In this document: one piece after another, positions 22,773 through 34,109 of the stretch
Layout of the letters: the number at the start of each line of letters is the position of its first letter
How positions within the stretch are numbered: position 1 is the stretch's first letter
NCBI GenBank assembly: GCA_001600635.1
Contig: BCKL01000008.1
Coordinates: forward strand, 135,830-199,829
DNA length: 64,000 nucleotides
Direction of reading: 5' to 3'
Origin: Leucosporidium creatinivorum
Lineage: Eukaryota > Basidiomycota > Microbotryomycetes > Leucosporidiales > Leucosporidiaceae
Made by a program: the position numbers and the translations under genes
Notes under the pieces: generated by a model
The model's input: only the letters and a program-made list of their open reading frames with translations
Told to the model about the DNA's origin: nothing
Databases searched by the model: none

Positions 22773-23934
22773 GCGACTCGTGTAGCATTTTTTGTACACC
22801 TTCTGCCTGCCGGCCTGGCATTGCCTTTTTTGCACACCACAGCAACCTCACACATCGCCAACCTCTCGAGTCGCCCTCAGCTAGCTCGGCCGCTCGTACT
22901 CGGCGGCTCGCTGCGCCGTTACCTTGTGTGTCTATGAAAGCCTCGAGGGCTCACTAAGACGCGACGAGGATGGACAGGACAAAGGTGGAACGAACTGCAG
23001 CCTCGAAGTAAGCCGTCTGACGAGGAGAGCTGCAAGTCCGCCGCCGCGCCCAAAGTCCAAAGTCCGAACCTCTGTCCATCAATCCTGCTCCCTGCCTCCT
23101 CCGCGGTATCCCACAGTACTCGACCAGACCGCTGGAGGGTCGTTTCAACAAACATCTTGCATCCGCAGCATCCGGCGAGCGCCGTTGCTCGGGGATTGCT
23201 TCGGCTCGGCTGTACGCACAACATTGCCTGAGAGTTGGGTTGCATGAACAGCGACTCTTACAATATCTGGAGGTCCAGTGATGTGTTGATGGAGGAGGAG
23301 AGGGGTCCTCAGTGAGACTCAGGTAAGTGTCTCTCGGTGCTTCAGGCTCGGAGTTATAAATCGGGCGGGCAGTCACCTTCATTGAAACAGGCTTGAAGAG
23401 CTGGACTCCCCTTTTCCACTCTGTACCGAGGGTTGAGGGTAGTAAGGCTGCTCGCAATGCCGAGGTTGGAAGCTCGGCGACCTCGCTTGCGTTTGAAGCG
23501 TCCAGGGCCAACACCCAAACCTGCCAGTGGGGCCTCCAGATCTCCTTGTGACCCTTCGGCTCAGCCCTATCAAATGGTATCATGTGGTTGATCCTCAGTG
23601 CAGTCTCATCCGTCTTGCACTGCCGAATCTCGCCGAAAGTCACGCCGCGAAGCAGCCATGTGAGCAACCTCAAGACACCTCGCAAGGCTCCCAGCCTGTG
23701 CAGAAGCTCAAGAGAGCACGCATGGTACACCGACCTTGTTTCAGAAGCGCACGCAGTAGGTCTGTTGCTGGAAAGTGGACGGTGGCCAGCTGGCTGAGCA
23801 GCGCCGAGGGAGCGGCTGTCAAGGTCCGCTACCTGCAAGAAGAGCCCGGCTCTAGATCTTGTGTACGACGCTGAGACGCAAAAAAAAAGTGGACCTAGCA
23901 CTGGCAAGGGGCACAAACGGTCGCGGTCGAATCG
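22773..23934. other. Spacer between the two tRNA-Glu arms
   Basis: Unique sequence. A 350-codon minus-strand frame (22954-24006) runs through it and into the right tRNA; its first residues are antisense to nothing but the tRNA itself, and no domain is recognisable. Treated as a chance frame. An A8 run is at about 23880-23888. Confidence 0.4.
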
Positions 23935-24143
23935 AGGCAAAAATGTAATTCCCCGCCGGGGAATCGAACCCCGGCCACGGCTGTGAGAGAGCCGGATCAT
24001 AACCACTAGACTAGCGAGGATTGTATTTTACTTTTCAAGAGTTCCAGTCTGTACCATCCTGCCCGCACCCAGCTCATTGTCCGCGATCATTTGCCCGGCT
24101 CGGCGAGGGAGCTTCAGCCCTGGAAGAGACTCTATGCCTTAGG
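23935..24143 (-). repeat. Inverted repeat, right arm, containing tRNA-Glu
   Basis: Reverse-complement partner of 22561-22772, with homology starting abruptly at CCTAAGGCAT in both arms and ending just after the T run downstream of the tRNA. Confidence 0.9.
23950..24021 (-). tRNA. tRNA-Glu (anticodon CUC), second copy
   Basis: Identical over 72 bases to the copy at 22686-22757, in opposite orientation. The two genes point toward each other across the spacer. A T5 run follows on the minus strand. Confidence 0.96.
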
Positions 24144-24636
24144 AGAGGTGGCGAGCTATTCCAAGCCTCTCAGAAAGTAGGGAGAGGCAACTGTTCCTCG
24201 AGTGCCGGCCCACCTCCTGCTCGAGCCAGCTCGGCGCTGGCTGCGCCGAACCTCGGTGGCGAAACAAAAGCTCCTTCTGATGCGGATGATCTGCCGAACA
24301 TCACTGTACACATCGCGCCTTCTGCTGACTGCGTTCCAGAGGTGCTCCTCTGTAGCCCCCGAAACCGCTGAGACGGGAAAGGGGGAGCTTCGGCGCCGAG
24401 AGAACAGCGATAACTGCAGGAGAGTATCATCTCGGATTCTCGAGCTCCCCACATGCTACCTAAGTACACCTCAGTCATCTTTTCGGAGAGGTGCTGCGAG
24501 CGACCACCTCGGTGCGTTCCTCGAATCTCTGACGGAGCACTCTTCGCTTCTTGCCTCACACCTGCTCGGTTTCGCTTCGTCTCATTCGACCCCAGCACAA
24601 GGACCTCGTGCACCTGCTCTCACTCGGCCTACCATC
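24144..24636. other. Upstream region of the SYLF gene
   Basis: No gene supported. The last 150 bases are CT-rich (TCTCATTCGACCCC and similar) and probably the transcribed leader of the next gene. Confidence 0.4.
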
Positions 24637-26077
24637 ATGTCAACGCCGCTACCTCCACCGCCCAAACGAACCGTCGTCGCTGCTAGGAAGCCCGACCTGC
24701 CTTATTCGAGCACCGCACCGCCAACGAACGAGACGTGGAAATCTTGGAGCAAGCGGAAGGGTACCGGCTGGGGCCAGACGGCTTACGAAAAGGTGAGCAA
24801 CAAGACCGAAGCCGGCACAGCGCGAGGTGTTTTGCTGACGCGAGACGGCGATTCTGCAGGGCATCGTTTGGTCGGATCGCATCGGCGTCAAGCTCAACGC
24901 ATGGGGAGAAGCTGTGAGCTGTGCAACCGCCCCTGCTCTGCTTGTCCAGCCTGTCTGCGCGGAACGCTGATAAGACCGCTCTCCACCCTCGCCCTTCGCC
25001 CTTCTCGCAGGCCGGCACTGAGCGATTCTACCCTGTCACAGGCGACTTTGCTACCCACGAGATGGACAAGTGTGCTCGCATCCTCCGAGCCTTTACCATC
25101 GACGGCGTGGAGCGGACAGTCGAGGAGAAGTCGGTGACCGGCATCAAGAAGCAAACCAAAGTGGCCAAGAAGATCCCTTCACGCATCATTCGCGGCGCAA
25201 AAGGAATCGCCATCTTCACCAGCATGCGTAGCGGTATCGCGCCTTTCGGAGGAGCAGGAGGAGCGGGGGTCATCATGGCTCGGCTCGAGGATGGGAGCTG
25301 GTCGGCGCCGTCGTCCATCTCGCCCAACAACCTCTCGGTCGGCGCGATGATTGGCGTAGACATCTACGACGCGGTCCTCATCATTCGGACCGAGGAGGCG
25401 CTCGAGTCGTTCAAGGCGATGAAGGTCACGCTCGGAGCCGAGCTCGGCGTAGCGGCTGGTCCGTACGGCGCTGGAGCAGCAGTCGAGGCAGGCATGGATC
25501 GGAGTCCCGTTCTGAGTTACAGTACGTTGTATTCCCTTCAATTTTCGACTTCGCTCAAGCTCACCCGCCCTCTCTCCGCAGTTAAGTGTTGAGTCGACGC
25601 CGTTGCCGAGGTGACCCTCCGCCCGCTGACATCCATTCTCTACAGCTCGAGGCATGTACGCCGGAGTCGAAGCCGTCGCTCAGGTCTTCATCACGCGCAC
25701 CGAGGAGAACGAAGCCGTCTACTTCTGGCCGGGCGTGACCCAGCGGGACATCGTTCGTCTTCCCTCTCATTTCTCTATTCGCAGAATGCTGATCGCTCGT
25801 GACCTCACAGCTTGAAGGCAAGACCAAGGTCCCTCGCGAGTGCGAGCCGCTCATGAAGGCCCTTGACGACGCCGAAACGGGCCGCGCACAACGCATGAAG
25901 GGCGCCGAGTTCGAGTTCGAGGAACCCTTCCCCGTTTCGGACACCGACCAGCTGGAGCTCGCCGAGGGAGAGGTCCTCCGCCTACCACCTACACCAGGAC
26001 AGCTGAGCGAGGCCGAGGAGGAGGAGCAGCGGCTGGACGAGATTGCGCTGAGGGACGAGAAGCGCTACTTGCGATGA
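24637..26077 (+). CDS. SYLF-domain (Ysc84/SH3YL1-like) lipid-binding protein
   Basis: Predicted 364 aa from five exons (24637-24792, 24860-24913, 25011-25521, 25646-25752, 25811-26077); the frame closes exactly. The proline-rich N-terminus is followed by a SYLF (DUF500) domain: IPSRIIRGAKGIAIFTSMRS, the glycine-rich GGAGGAGVIMARLEDGSWSA, PNNLSVGAMIGVDIYDAV, LGAELGVAAGPYGAGAAVEA and ARGMYAGVEAVAQVF. The domain binds phosphoinositides; yeast Ysc84/Lsb3 act with actin in endocytosis. Unlike those, no SH3 domain follows; the C-terminus is acidic (EEEEQRLDEIALRDEKRYLR). The fourth intron starts GTTCGT (25753). An endocytic role is inferred only. Confidence 0.85.
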
Positions 26078-26549
26078 GCGAGTGCGAAGCCGGCTGCAAG
26101 ATGGTGAGTCTGATCGCTCGGCTTCCGCTTCTCGACCTCAGTTCTCTCAGCCCAGTGTTCGAATGGCTAATCTTGAGTGTCCTTGCACAGTGTCCGTTCA
26201 AGCATCGTCCGTGGTCGCCGTCTCGCCGAATCCCTCCTCCCCCGCTTTTCTTCCCTACACCCGTCCTTCTCCGCACTCACCCACCCCACCCATCATCTTC
26301 CACTGCATCGCGATCATTGTGCCTGTATAGCGTCGAAGGAGGCGCTGGCCAGCGACTTCATCGGGAGGATGGGGGAGAGGAAGGGTCGTAGACGCACCCG
26401 AGTGCTATGCCTGTGTATAGAGCATCAGTTAGATTTTCCATGTTGAAAAGAGCTATCCCATCGTCATTATCAGGAAGGTGAGCGTACCTCTGAGGCGCAA
26501 TCTGCGAGGCGACTCGGCGGGCCCTCTGGTCGAAAAGAGCAGAGGCATC
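26078..26549. other. Convergent 3' region, nothing recognised
   Basis: Lies between the SYLF stop codon and the PIG-A stop codon. A donor-like AGATGGTGAGTC near 26100 and a later CAG could mark a 3' UTR intron of the SYLF gene, but this is weak. No gene supported. Confidence 0.35.
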
Positions 26550-28466
26550 TCAGTCTGCGCGATCCGCCTCTTCCTCGCACATCTGCAGCGGGTTAAGGTC
26601 AGTTACGAGAGCGTACGAAACCGAAGGAGAAGGCGCACCTCCTGCCACCGCCCGAGCTCGAATTTCGGGGCGACGTCGATGTTCTCGCGAGGGAAGAAGA
26701 AGTCGAGGAAGGCGAGGAGGATATAGTCGACGCAGATGATGATGCAAAGCATCTTTCCGAAGATGAGACCGGTGCCGTAGTACCTGCAAGAGTCAAGCGT
26801 CAGCTCCTGCTCAAACTCGCGCGCGGGCTCGGCGCATGCTCACCGTCGTAGGCGCTCGATGATGGGCACCTCGGGCACGGCCATGGCGCCGTAGTAGACC
26901 TTCTCGGTACGCTCGGCGACGTCGGCCCAGCTGTACATCTCTTTGAGCTGCGAATGAGCGCGCAGAGGGTCGTGGCGGCCGCTTCGGACGTGTTCGATGG
27001 CGCGCGAAATGGCTCGGACGAGATCTAAGGCAGCAGATAGCTCAGCTCGAGGGACAAGTCAGGTCGCTCGTACAACTCACCCTCGACCTCTGGCTCAGCA
27101 AACTCGACGAGGCCCGGTGGCAGGACTTCGGGCACTCCACCGACTCGCGTGGAGACGACGAAAAGACCAGCGCATGCCGCTTCGAGGATACCGATACCGA
27201 ACGCTTCGGTGAGCGAAGGGTTGAGGAAGATCTGCGCTCGCGATAGGAGCTGCGATGGCGAGGCAGAGTCAGCTCTGCGCCGCGTCGCTCACGACCAGAC
27301 AGCTCACCTCGCGGACGTTCTCATGTCGAACAGCACCGAGCAGCTCGACGCGATCACGAAGCAGACTCTGGTGCTTGTCTCGCATCTGGTCGAGCTCGAC
27401 TATCTTGGGACCGTCGCCGCCTGGGAAGGAGAAAGCAGTCAGCTCGGCGGCAGGTCAGGCGGAGGAGGGCAGCTCACCAATGAGGATCCGCACGTCGGGG
27501 TGTAGAGCGCAGACTTTAGGCAGCGCAGCAATGAGAAGGTCGATTCCCTTTCGGTAAACGAGACGAGTGATGCAGACGATGGTAACTGCAAGCGGAGGAG
27601 GGTCAGATCAGAGCCGAGAGCTCGGGACGAGAAAGCTGCTTACGCATCTCGGGGACAGGTGGTGGAGGGTCGGCCGGTCGAAAGTGAGAGGCTACGACTG
27701 CGTTGGGGATGACGTGGACGATGGAAGGGTTGAGAGCGCCTCGCAGCACCGTGTTCTCCTTCCTGCGAAGCGAGGGCGACGGGTCAGCCTCTCGCTCGGC
27801 CTCTCCAGTCTCAGTGAGCGACTCACCCCGTATGTGACACGCAAATGACCGCCTCGACATCACTCAAGCACCCTTTGAGCATCTTGTTGCCCCAAATCTC
27901 GGCCATGTTGCCCAGTCCGAAGAGAGAATGGTCGGTGAAGACGACCTTGACGCCCAGCGTGCGAGCGTGGAAGATGCCCTCCATTCCTTCGGCGCTTAGT
28001 GAAGCGTGGGCATGTAGTACGTCGATCTGCTCGCGCAGGAGAATGTTCCGAACGTAGGGAAGCGCGGTGAAGAAGCCCGGGAGCGTCGCGTGAACGTGAG
28101 TTGGCGGGAGCGGATGGACTGGGATGTAGTAGACCTTGATGCCGTAGGGAAGGTAGCGGACACCGCTTCTTGGTGGGTAGGCGTGAGTGATAATGACGAC
28201 CTGCAGGCGAAGAAGCGGGGAGGATTGAGTGAGGGTCGCGTCGTCGCGCTGAGAGCTCTAACAGCTGTTGCTGAGGCTGACCTTGTGATCCAGCTGAGCA
28301 AGAGCTTCCGCCAATCTGTAATGTACACCCTGTCAGTTACGAAGGAGCTGCACTGAGGCAGCGAAACCGCTCACGAGTAGATGTGGGATTCGACTCCACC
28401 GACTTTGGGGAAGAAGTAGTCCGAGATGAGGGCGATGTTGAGTGGGCGGTCTACTGGGCCAAGCAT
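26550..28466 (-). CDS. GPI3: Phosphatidylinositol N-acetylglucosaminyltransferase catalytic subunit (PIG-A/GPI3)
   Basis: First step of GPI-anchor synthesis on the cytosolic ER face: transfers GlcNAc from UDP-GlcNAc to phosphatidylinositol. Ten exons. Starts [20 protein letters not shown] at 28466. Visible family blocks: [110 protein letters not shown] and [21 protein letters not shown] (the GT4 donor-site E-x7-E region). A single C-terminal membrane helix ([20 protein letters not shown]) anchors the protein. The last exon ([10 protein letters not shown]) follows a 52-nt intron. Divergent from the next gene, with 162 bases between start codons. Confidence 0.95.
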
Positions 28467-28628
28467 ACTGACCAGCAGCTGCAACTGGACAAGCCGAGAA
28501 AGTCGAGAGACCGACAACCGACAAGGAGGAGGGCAAGGAGCTCGAGCTCTCGACCTCGCAGGTTGGCCTCCCGCCCTTTCGCCTCGTTTTCTCGACTCTG
28601 CTCATTCGCCATCGAGGTGCAGCCCAGG
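28467..28628. promoter_or_regulatory. Compact bidirectional promoter
   Basis: Only 162 bases separate the GPI3 ATG (minus) and the ATG at 28629 (plus), so both promoters must overlap here. No specific element is identified. Confidence 0.6.
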
Positions 28629-29923
28629 ATGGAGGACAGGCCAGTCCGCCCGCTGCCTACCAGACGACTACGCTCCAGGTGCGTTCGAGAGAGCTCGACG
28701 GTCCGGAGCGGGGAAGCTCTCAGCTGATCCAGCTCGCTACATCTAGCGCCGCGCCCGCTCCTGCACCATCTGTAGTGGTACCTCCCCCACTCAAGATGGG
28801 CTTTCACCGCCGTCTGCAGGAAGCTACCCTCTCCCGAGCGCTCGAGCTCCGTCGCCAGATCAAAGCTCAGGGCTGTCTGTGGGAGGAAGCTGTAGGTCGT
28901 TAAGCGCGACCGACAGCGAGCTGTGCTAATTCCACGCTCCACCGTAGGAGACCGAATGGAGCATCCTCATGACGGATCGCAAGGCGCACGGCGACGTACA
29001 GCGAGCAGCTCTCCAGTCCGTCAACGACACCATCGCTCATTCCACGAGCCTCTCCAGCATCACCCGACAGCTCTCCGCTGATGCAGTACAGATCAGGTGC
29101 GCTTCCTCACCTCGACGCGGTCTGCTGAACCTCGGCTGACTTATCAACTCGCCCTCGGCCTTCCCTTCGTCCGTCTCTTTCGCGCTCCCACCCATTCTCC
29201 CCACCTCCAGCCACGACGTCCGCACCCTCATGAACCGCTACGCTGCACGCGTCGTCACCATCCTCCACGTCCAACCACTCATCGAGCGCGACGCCGGCGT
29301 GCTCACCCTAGAGCACTCGACGGCCGAGCTTCTCTCCAGCGAGCTCTTCAGCGGGCTCTTTGCCGACGTCTCTTTCGAGGACATACCTGCAGCTCAAGCT
29401 CGCTGGGAAAAGACTGTCGAGGATGCTCCGGAGAACTCCAACACGGCGCAGATCGCTTCGTCGTGGGCTCACAGTCAGTCGCCTTTGCCGGAGACATCCT
29501 CCCACTCTCTTACTGACCACTCTCTTCATACACTGCCTTCTTCTACCGACGTCTTGGCTACCTGTACTGCTTACCACAGTCTTCGAGACCTTCGAGCACC
29601 TCATCCCCGCTCAGGACCTCTCGGACCAAGCCCTCTCTCACCTCCTCGACCACCGCACCGCCATCGGCTCCCTCATGCGCCCCGCCGCCGCCTGTCAACT
29701 CGGCAAGATGGTCGAGATCGACACTCGCCTAGCCGAGTTGAGCGAGCAAGCCAATCGGATGAGGGAGGAGAACTCGGCCAACTGGCTCAAGTACAATGAG
29801 ATCGAGGCGTCCTTGGAGAGGGTGAGGAAGACGAGCGCCAAGCTGAAGAAGCAGATGCCAGAGACGCAGAGCAAGTACGAGGATCATTTGCTACAGCTGG
29901 TGATCCTCGCGAGGGGAGCTTGA
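28629..29923 (+). CDS. Unrecognised coiled-coil protein
   Basis: Predicted 316 aa from five exons (28629-28678, 28747-28891, 28948-29096, 29211-29473, 29580-29923); the frame closes exactly, which supports the model. After a basic start (MEDRPVRPLPTRRLRS) and an Ala/Pro linker, the protein is almost entirely helical and polar: LQEATLSRALELRRQIKAQG, then Ser/Thr-rich helices, and a long C-terminal coiled coil (LAELSEQANRMREENSANWL through YNEIEASLERVRKTSAKLKK). No membrane segment or catalytic motif is visible. It resembles the small helical subunits of tethering, kinetochore or cytoskeletal complexes in general character, but I cannot name a family. Confidence 0.7.
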
Positions 29924-30112
29924 GTAACTCGGAGGAGGGGCAGCGTTCCGTTTCGCCTGGTTTGAGCTCGTAGTTTGTTACTTGTACTTTGACATGCATC
30001 TTCTCGCCTCTTCACCGTCTTATCTCGCGCGAGGAGGGCACAGACGACATATATTGCTGCACAGCGCCAAGTGGACTACGACGTCCCTCGGCGACTACTC
30101 GTCGTCTCCTCG

Positions 30113-31868
30113 CTACTCGGTCCTGGCCTCCTTCTCGCGCTGAAAGAACTCGTCGATGAGCTCTTTTGTGATGGTAGTGCCCGTCGCGGCGTGAGGGCGG
30201 AGGAATGCCTTCAGGCGCTCGCTGGCAGAGAGAGGACGTCAGCACAAAGTGCGAGAAGTCGGAGACGGGAGAGGCGATCAGACGTACGAGAGTCCCTGGA
30301 ATGCCAGTGCTCCTTCGATAGCTTGCTCGCGAGGCATACGGCTTAGTGCTTCCATACCCAGCTCGAGCGTAGACTTGTCTGAGGGTGAAGAGCTGTCAGC
30401 GCGAGCGTGCGACGAACGGGCGGAGGAACGCACTGGTATCAGGATCCTCGGGAGGCTCATAGACCTCTTCCTCCTCGATTAAGTACGGGAAGTCGTAGTA
30501 GAGAGGATCGCACTGTAGTGAGACCGAGCGGAGTCGTTAGCCAAATCTAACTTGGGAGAGCCTGCCGAGAGCTCACCTCCGAGCATCGACACCACCGCAT
30601 CATCCATCCTTCCTCGAGATAGACGTTCAGCTTCCCACCCGCACCCTCGAGCTTCCTCAGCGGCGAGATCTCTCCTTGAGCGAGGGGGAGGGGAGCCTTG
30701 CAAGCACCGAGCGCCGAGGGCCCGGCTGGGACGGGGACGGCTGGCCGTGGTGGAGGCGGCATGGAAGAGGCTGGGAAGGATGTGGAGGTAACAGGTGGAA
30801 GAGAAGATGTGGAAAACGAGGGGCCGGCGATGGGCGCGTCCTCCGTCTTGAGCTTCTTGGGCGCCGGCTGCTCGTTGCCGGTCGACGCGTCCTCAAGCTC
30901 CGGCGACTCGGCCTTGCGCTTCTCCATTGAGGTGCTGCTCGACCCGACAGCTACTTCTGGTACTGCTGCTGCCTCCTCGGCCGTCACCTCCTGGTCGTCA
31001 TCGTCGAGAAGTGCTCGGCCGAGAACCTCCCTCCCGCCCTCACCGCCGACGAGCATCACTCCCGTTCCCTCCCTACCCGCGTAGCGCTCCAAAATCTTCC
31101 GAACTTGCCCATTCGTCCTCGCACAGCCGTCGCAGATGACTTGGTCGAAATCGTCCGAGCCGAGCGGCGAGTCGTTGGCATCGGTATGCGAGCCGAGTAG
31201 GCATTCGTGGTGCAGCCAGTCCTCGCAGACGATGCATTGGTACATCGAGTCGCTGTTGGACGACCAGTCGTATCAGTCGCAGCTCCAGCGCGCGAGGGAG
31301 CAGGAAGAGCTCACGTCTCGGTAGCGGGATCGTAGACGCGGCCGCAGATGCAGAACTCGTTCCGGAAGTTTTTGTCGTGCTGCAGTAGTAGCATCTGTTA
31401 GTGTTGGGCTTGCACTCTGCCCCGTCACGGAAACCTACACGATTCTCCTCACAAATCGGCGCGTCCGTCCTCGGCGAGAGCGAGCAGAAGGATCCTGCAC
31501 CCATGCGCTCCGTTCCACACTCGCACTGGAAGTGGCGCCGATTGAATAGCTCCACCAGCTCGTGCTCTCCATGGCAGGCGACCGAGCAAGCGGCGCACAC
31601 CGCGCAGTTGTTGAGACAGGTGAGGCAGGCGTAAAGCTGAAGCCAAGGGTCAGCTGTAGGTCGCTGAGCGTTTCGAGCAGGGACGTACAGACTGCTTGAT
31701 GTACCCCAAGTCGTGAGTGCATTGAGTGCCAGTATCCCCGAGCGTTTCTCGAGCTTCAGCCTCAAGTGCATCCTGGGCTGCACAGAGATCATGCGCCGTG
31801 TAGTTGTCGTCGGATGATGGTACACCTTCTCGTGTTGGCGAGAACTTGAGGTCCCGGGGCGTGAGCAT
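30113..31868 (-). CDS. UBR7: UBR7/Mlo2-like E3 ubiquitin ligase with UBR box and PHD finger
   Basis: Seven exons. Starts MLTPRDLKFSPTREGVPSSD at 31868; the upstream extension begins at a TTG. The UBR box carries the spaced Cys/His set in CTHDLGYIKQSVYACLTC, CAVCAACSVACHGEHELVEL and HFQCECG. An atypical PHD finger follows (FCICGRVYDPATET, then YQCIVCEDWLHHECL and VICDGC). After a long disordered, charged middle with KKLKTED comes a conserved C-terminal Cys pair (MMRWCRCSE) and an end rich in acidic and helical residues (TKELIDEFFQREKEARTE). UBR7 relatives act on histone H2B or other targets; S. pombe Mlo2 has the same layout. Convergent with the coiled-coil gene (189 bases between stops). Confidence 0.9.
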
Positions 31869-32114
31869 TGCTTTGAGCAAAGAAGCGAGGTGATGGGGGG
31901 ACAGAGAGCAGCGAATCGGCTCAAAGGCGGGGTTGTCGCCTAGCTCGAGGCGGGGACTGCATTTTTGTACTGTTACAACAATTCAATATGATTAAAACTA
32001 TGCTGGAATGAATGTGCTGCGGTATTTGGATGTCGAATCCTCTCCCTCCCTATCGCCGAAGGTGGCGCCCAAGTGTCGGCGGCTGCTCTCCTACACAAGC
32101 CGACCCCGAACCTC

Positions 32115-34109
32115 CTAGTGCTCCTCCTCCTTCATCTGCACCCTGTACAATTCTGACTCCTGCACCCGATGAGAGTTGCTGCCTGGTGCTCGAGCCGAAT
32201 TTGCAGCGCCGAGCGCGAGGGAAGGTCCATCCGATTGCGTTGAGCGTCGAGGCGGGAGGTTCACCCATACCAGGTAGATACGGGCAGTGAGGGCGAGTGA
32301 AGCGACGATGGCGTAGATCCACGAGCCGAGGTAGACCGCCGCCTCGCTGGCGAATTTCCTGCGAAACGCCGAAGTCGACTCGGTCAGTCTGACTGCTCCG
32401 AATGTGACAATGGAGCACGGACAATACAGGAAGAAAGACAAGAGACTTACGGCCAGGCGGCAAAGTTGCGAAGGTTGGCGGCGACCCAGGCTGAAAGCAC
32501 GCCGAAGGAAAACGAGAGAATGCCCACGCTCACTCCCGTTATGATGAGGTCGTTCTCGGCGCGGTGAAGCTGTGCGAGACTCCTTGCTCTCTCCCCGAGC
32601 GCCCCTCCCCGTTTGTCGACCGCCATGGCCCTGAGCTCGGCCCGAGACGGTGCTCGGCGATCCTGTCCACCGCTTTCGCTCGCCAGGGAAGGTATTGGGG
32701 AGGCAGATCGAGGAGAAAGAGTCGATGCGGTAGGAATAGTGAGGTGATAATCGGCCTCTTTGATGCTGGAGTCGTTGGTCGGGGACTCGTTGGTAGGGAA
32801 GTCGTTGGCGGGGGGAAGGGAGGATGCCGGCACGAGGGAGATTGAGACTGGGGGCAGACTGGGCTCGAGATCGCCTTCCATGCTCGCTGGGAGCCCGTAG
32901 CCCGACGAGAGTAGATGTGCTCGGTTCTGCTTGATTTGGCGCCGGACGGTGTAGAGAAGGGCGAAGCTGGCGAGGTTGACTCCGAGGGTGAGGAAGGGAC
33001 AGCAGGCGAAGACGATGAGCAACCAATAGGTCACATCGACGGCGATGTTGAAATCCTCGATGTACTCGGACCACTCGAAGGTGGCCATCTCGGTGAGGGC
33101 TGAGTCAGGTGGTCCTCCAGTCCAGCTCATCGCCGAACTCTTCAACACGTCCACGAGGTCGACAAAATGATGCCACATTCTGGAATCTCGGATGGCGACG
33201 AGGACGTCGAAGGTCTGAATCGAGTCGCGAGTGAGCGCGCGAAAAGGCTGAGAAGGGGAAGCCACTCACGATGAGTGAAGCAGCGGCAGCCAGTCCGACG
33301 GCAATGAACAGGGTGTTGGCGATCTTGGGGGTGAAGAAGCGCATCAAACCGTGATCGGCAGATAGTACGAAAGCTTGCAGCGATGCCCACTAGTAGCATT
33401 GAGAAACAATCAGCGATGCTCGACGAAGACTCGGCACCAGGTCTCCATCCTTTCGGCGGCTACCACCGACTCACCGACACCATCCAGCACTGCAGGAAAA
33501 GCACGGTCCAGGGGGCGATGCGCCACGCACCCGTTTGGTTCTTGCCAGCCCCATTGAAGGAGCCATCGTACTCGTCTTGGAGATGCGCGAGGAGGATCGC
33601 GGTTACGAGGCAGGTACTGCAGATGTAGCGAGGTAAAAGAGGTCACTAAGCAGTATGAGTTACTACACGAGCGAGCTCGTTCTCTACAGCTCGAGTCGGG
33701 AGGGGTAAAGAGCTTCGGCGGTACTCACAGGACGGGCTCGAGCAATGCCAAGTTGCCGACGATGTACGATCCCACGGGTCGCTTCACGAGGCGATAGACC
33801 CAGAATGACTTCTCTCGCCGTCGGTAGTCGATGATGGTGAGAGCGAGGTAGGCGACGGCGGCGAGGCTGACACTGCGAAAGACGGCCGAGAAGTCAGCTT
33901 CATACTCCTTTCTTCTCCTCCCTCCCTCCGGCCACAGAGGAAGCGTCTGGAAGAACTCACTATCCGACAAGTCCGAAGAGAACCGCAATGCGCGCCTTCA
34001 GCCCCGGCAGCGGCGAAGGGTAGATGACGGCGTTCACGACCGCCAGCCAGTACTCGAAAGGGTTGCCCGCGCCTGCCGGGACATCCGGAAGAGGTACCAG
34101 CTGAAGCAT
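32115..34109 (-). CDS. Predicted seven-helix membrane protein of unknown family
   Basis: About six exons. The start MLQLVPLPDVPAGAGNPFEY at 34109 opens the frame that continues; a longer upstream frame (ATG at 34225) would need an intron I cannot see. Hydrophobic segments in order: ARIAVLFGLVGYVSLAAVAY, IVGNLALLEPVLTCLVTAIL, WTVLFLQCWMVSWASLQAFV, IANTLFIAVGLAAAASLI, YWLLIVFACCPFLTLGVNLA, DLIITGVSVGILSFSFGVLS and YLGSWIYAIVASLALTARIY. A long Ser/Pro-rich loop of about 100 residues separates helices 5 and 6, as in large third cytoplasmic loops of receptors, and the tail is hydrophilic. A GPCR-like role is a guess from topology; no family motif is seen. Confidence 0.7.

Noticed and set aside
22954-24006. 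350-codon minus-strand open frame across the tRNA-Glu spacer
   Set aside because: It starts inside the tRNA gene, has no recognisable domain, no intron pattern, and average GC-rich genome composition makes long chance frames common.
20166-24636. Centromere, rDNA or transposon remnant in the gene-poor stretch
   Set aside because: No AT-rich core, satellite array, rRNA sequence, transposase or reverse transcriptase motif is visible; only the tRNA inverted repeat is supported.
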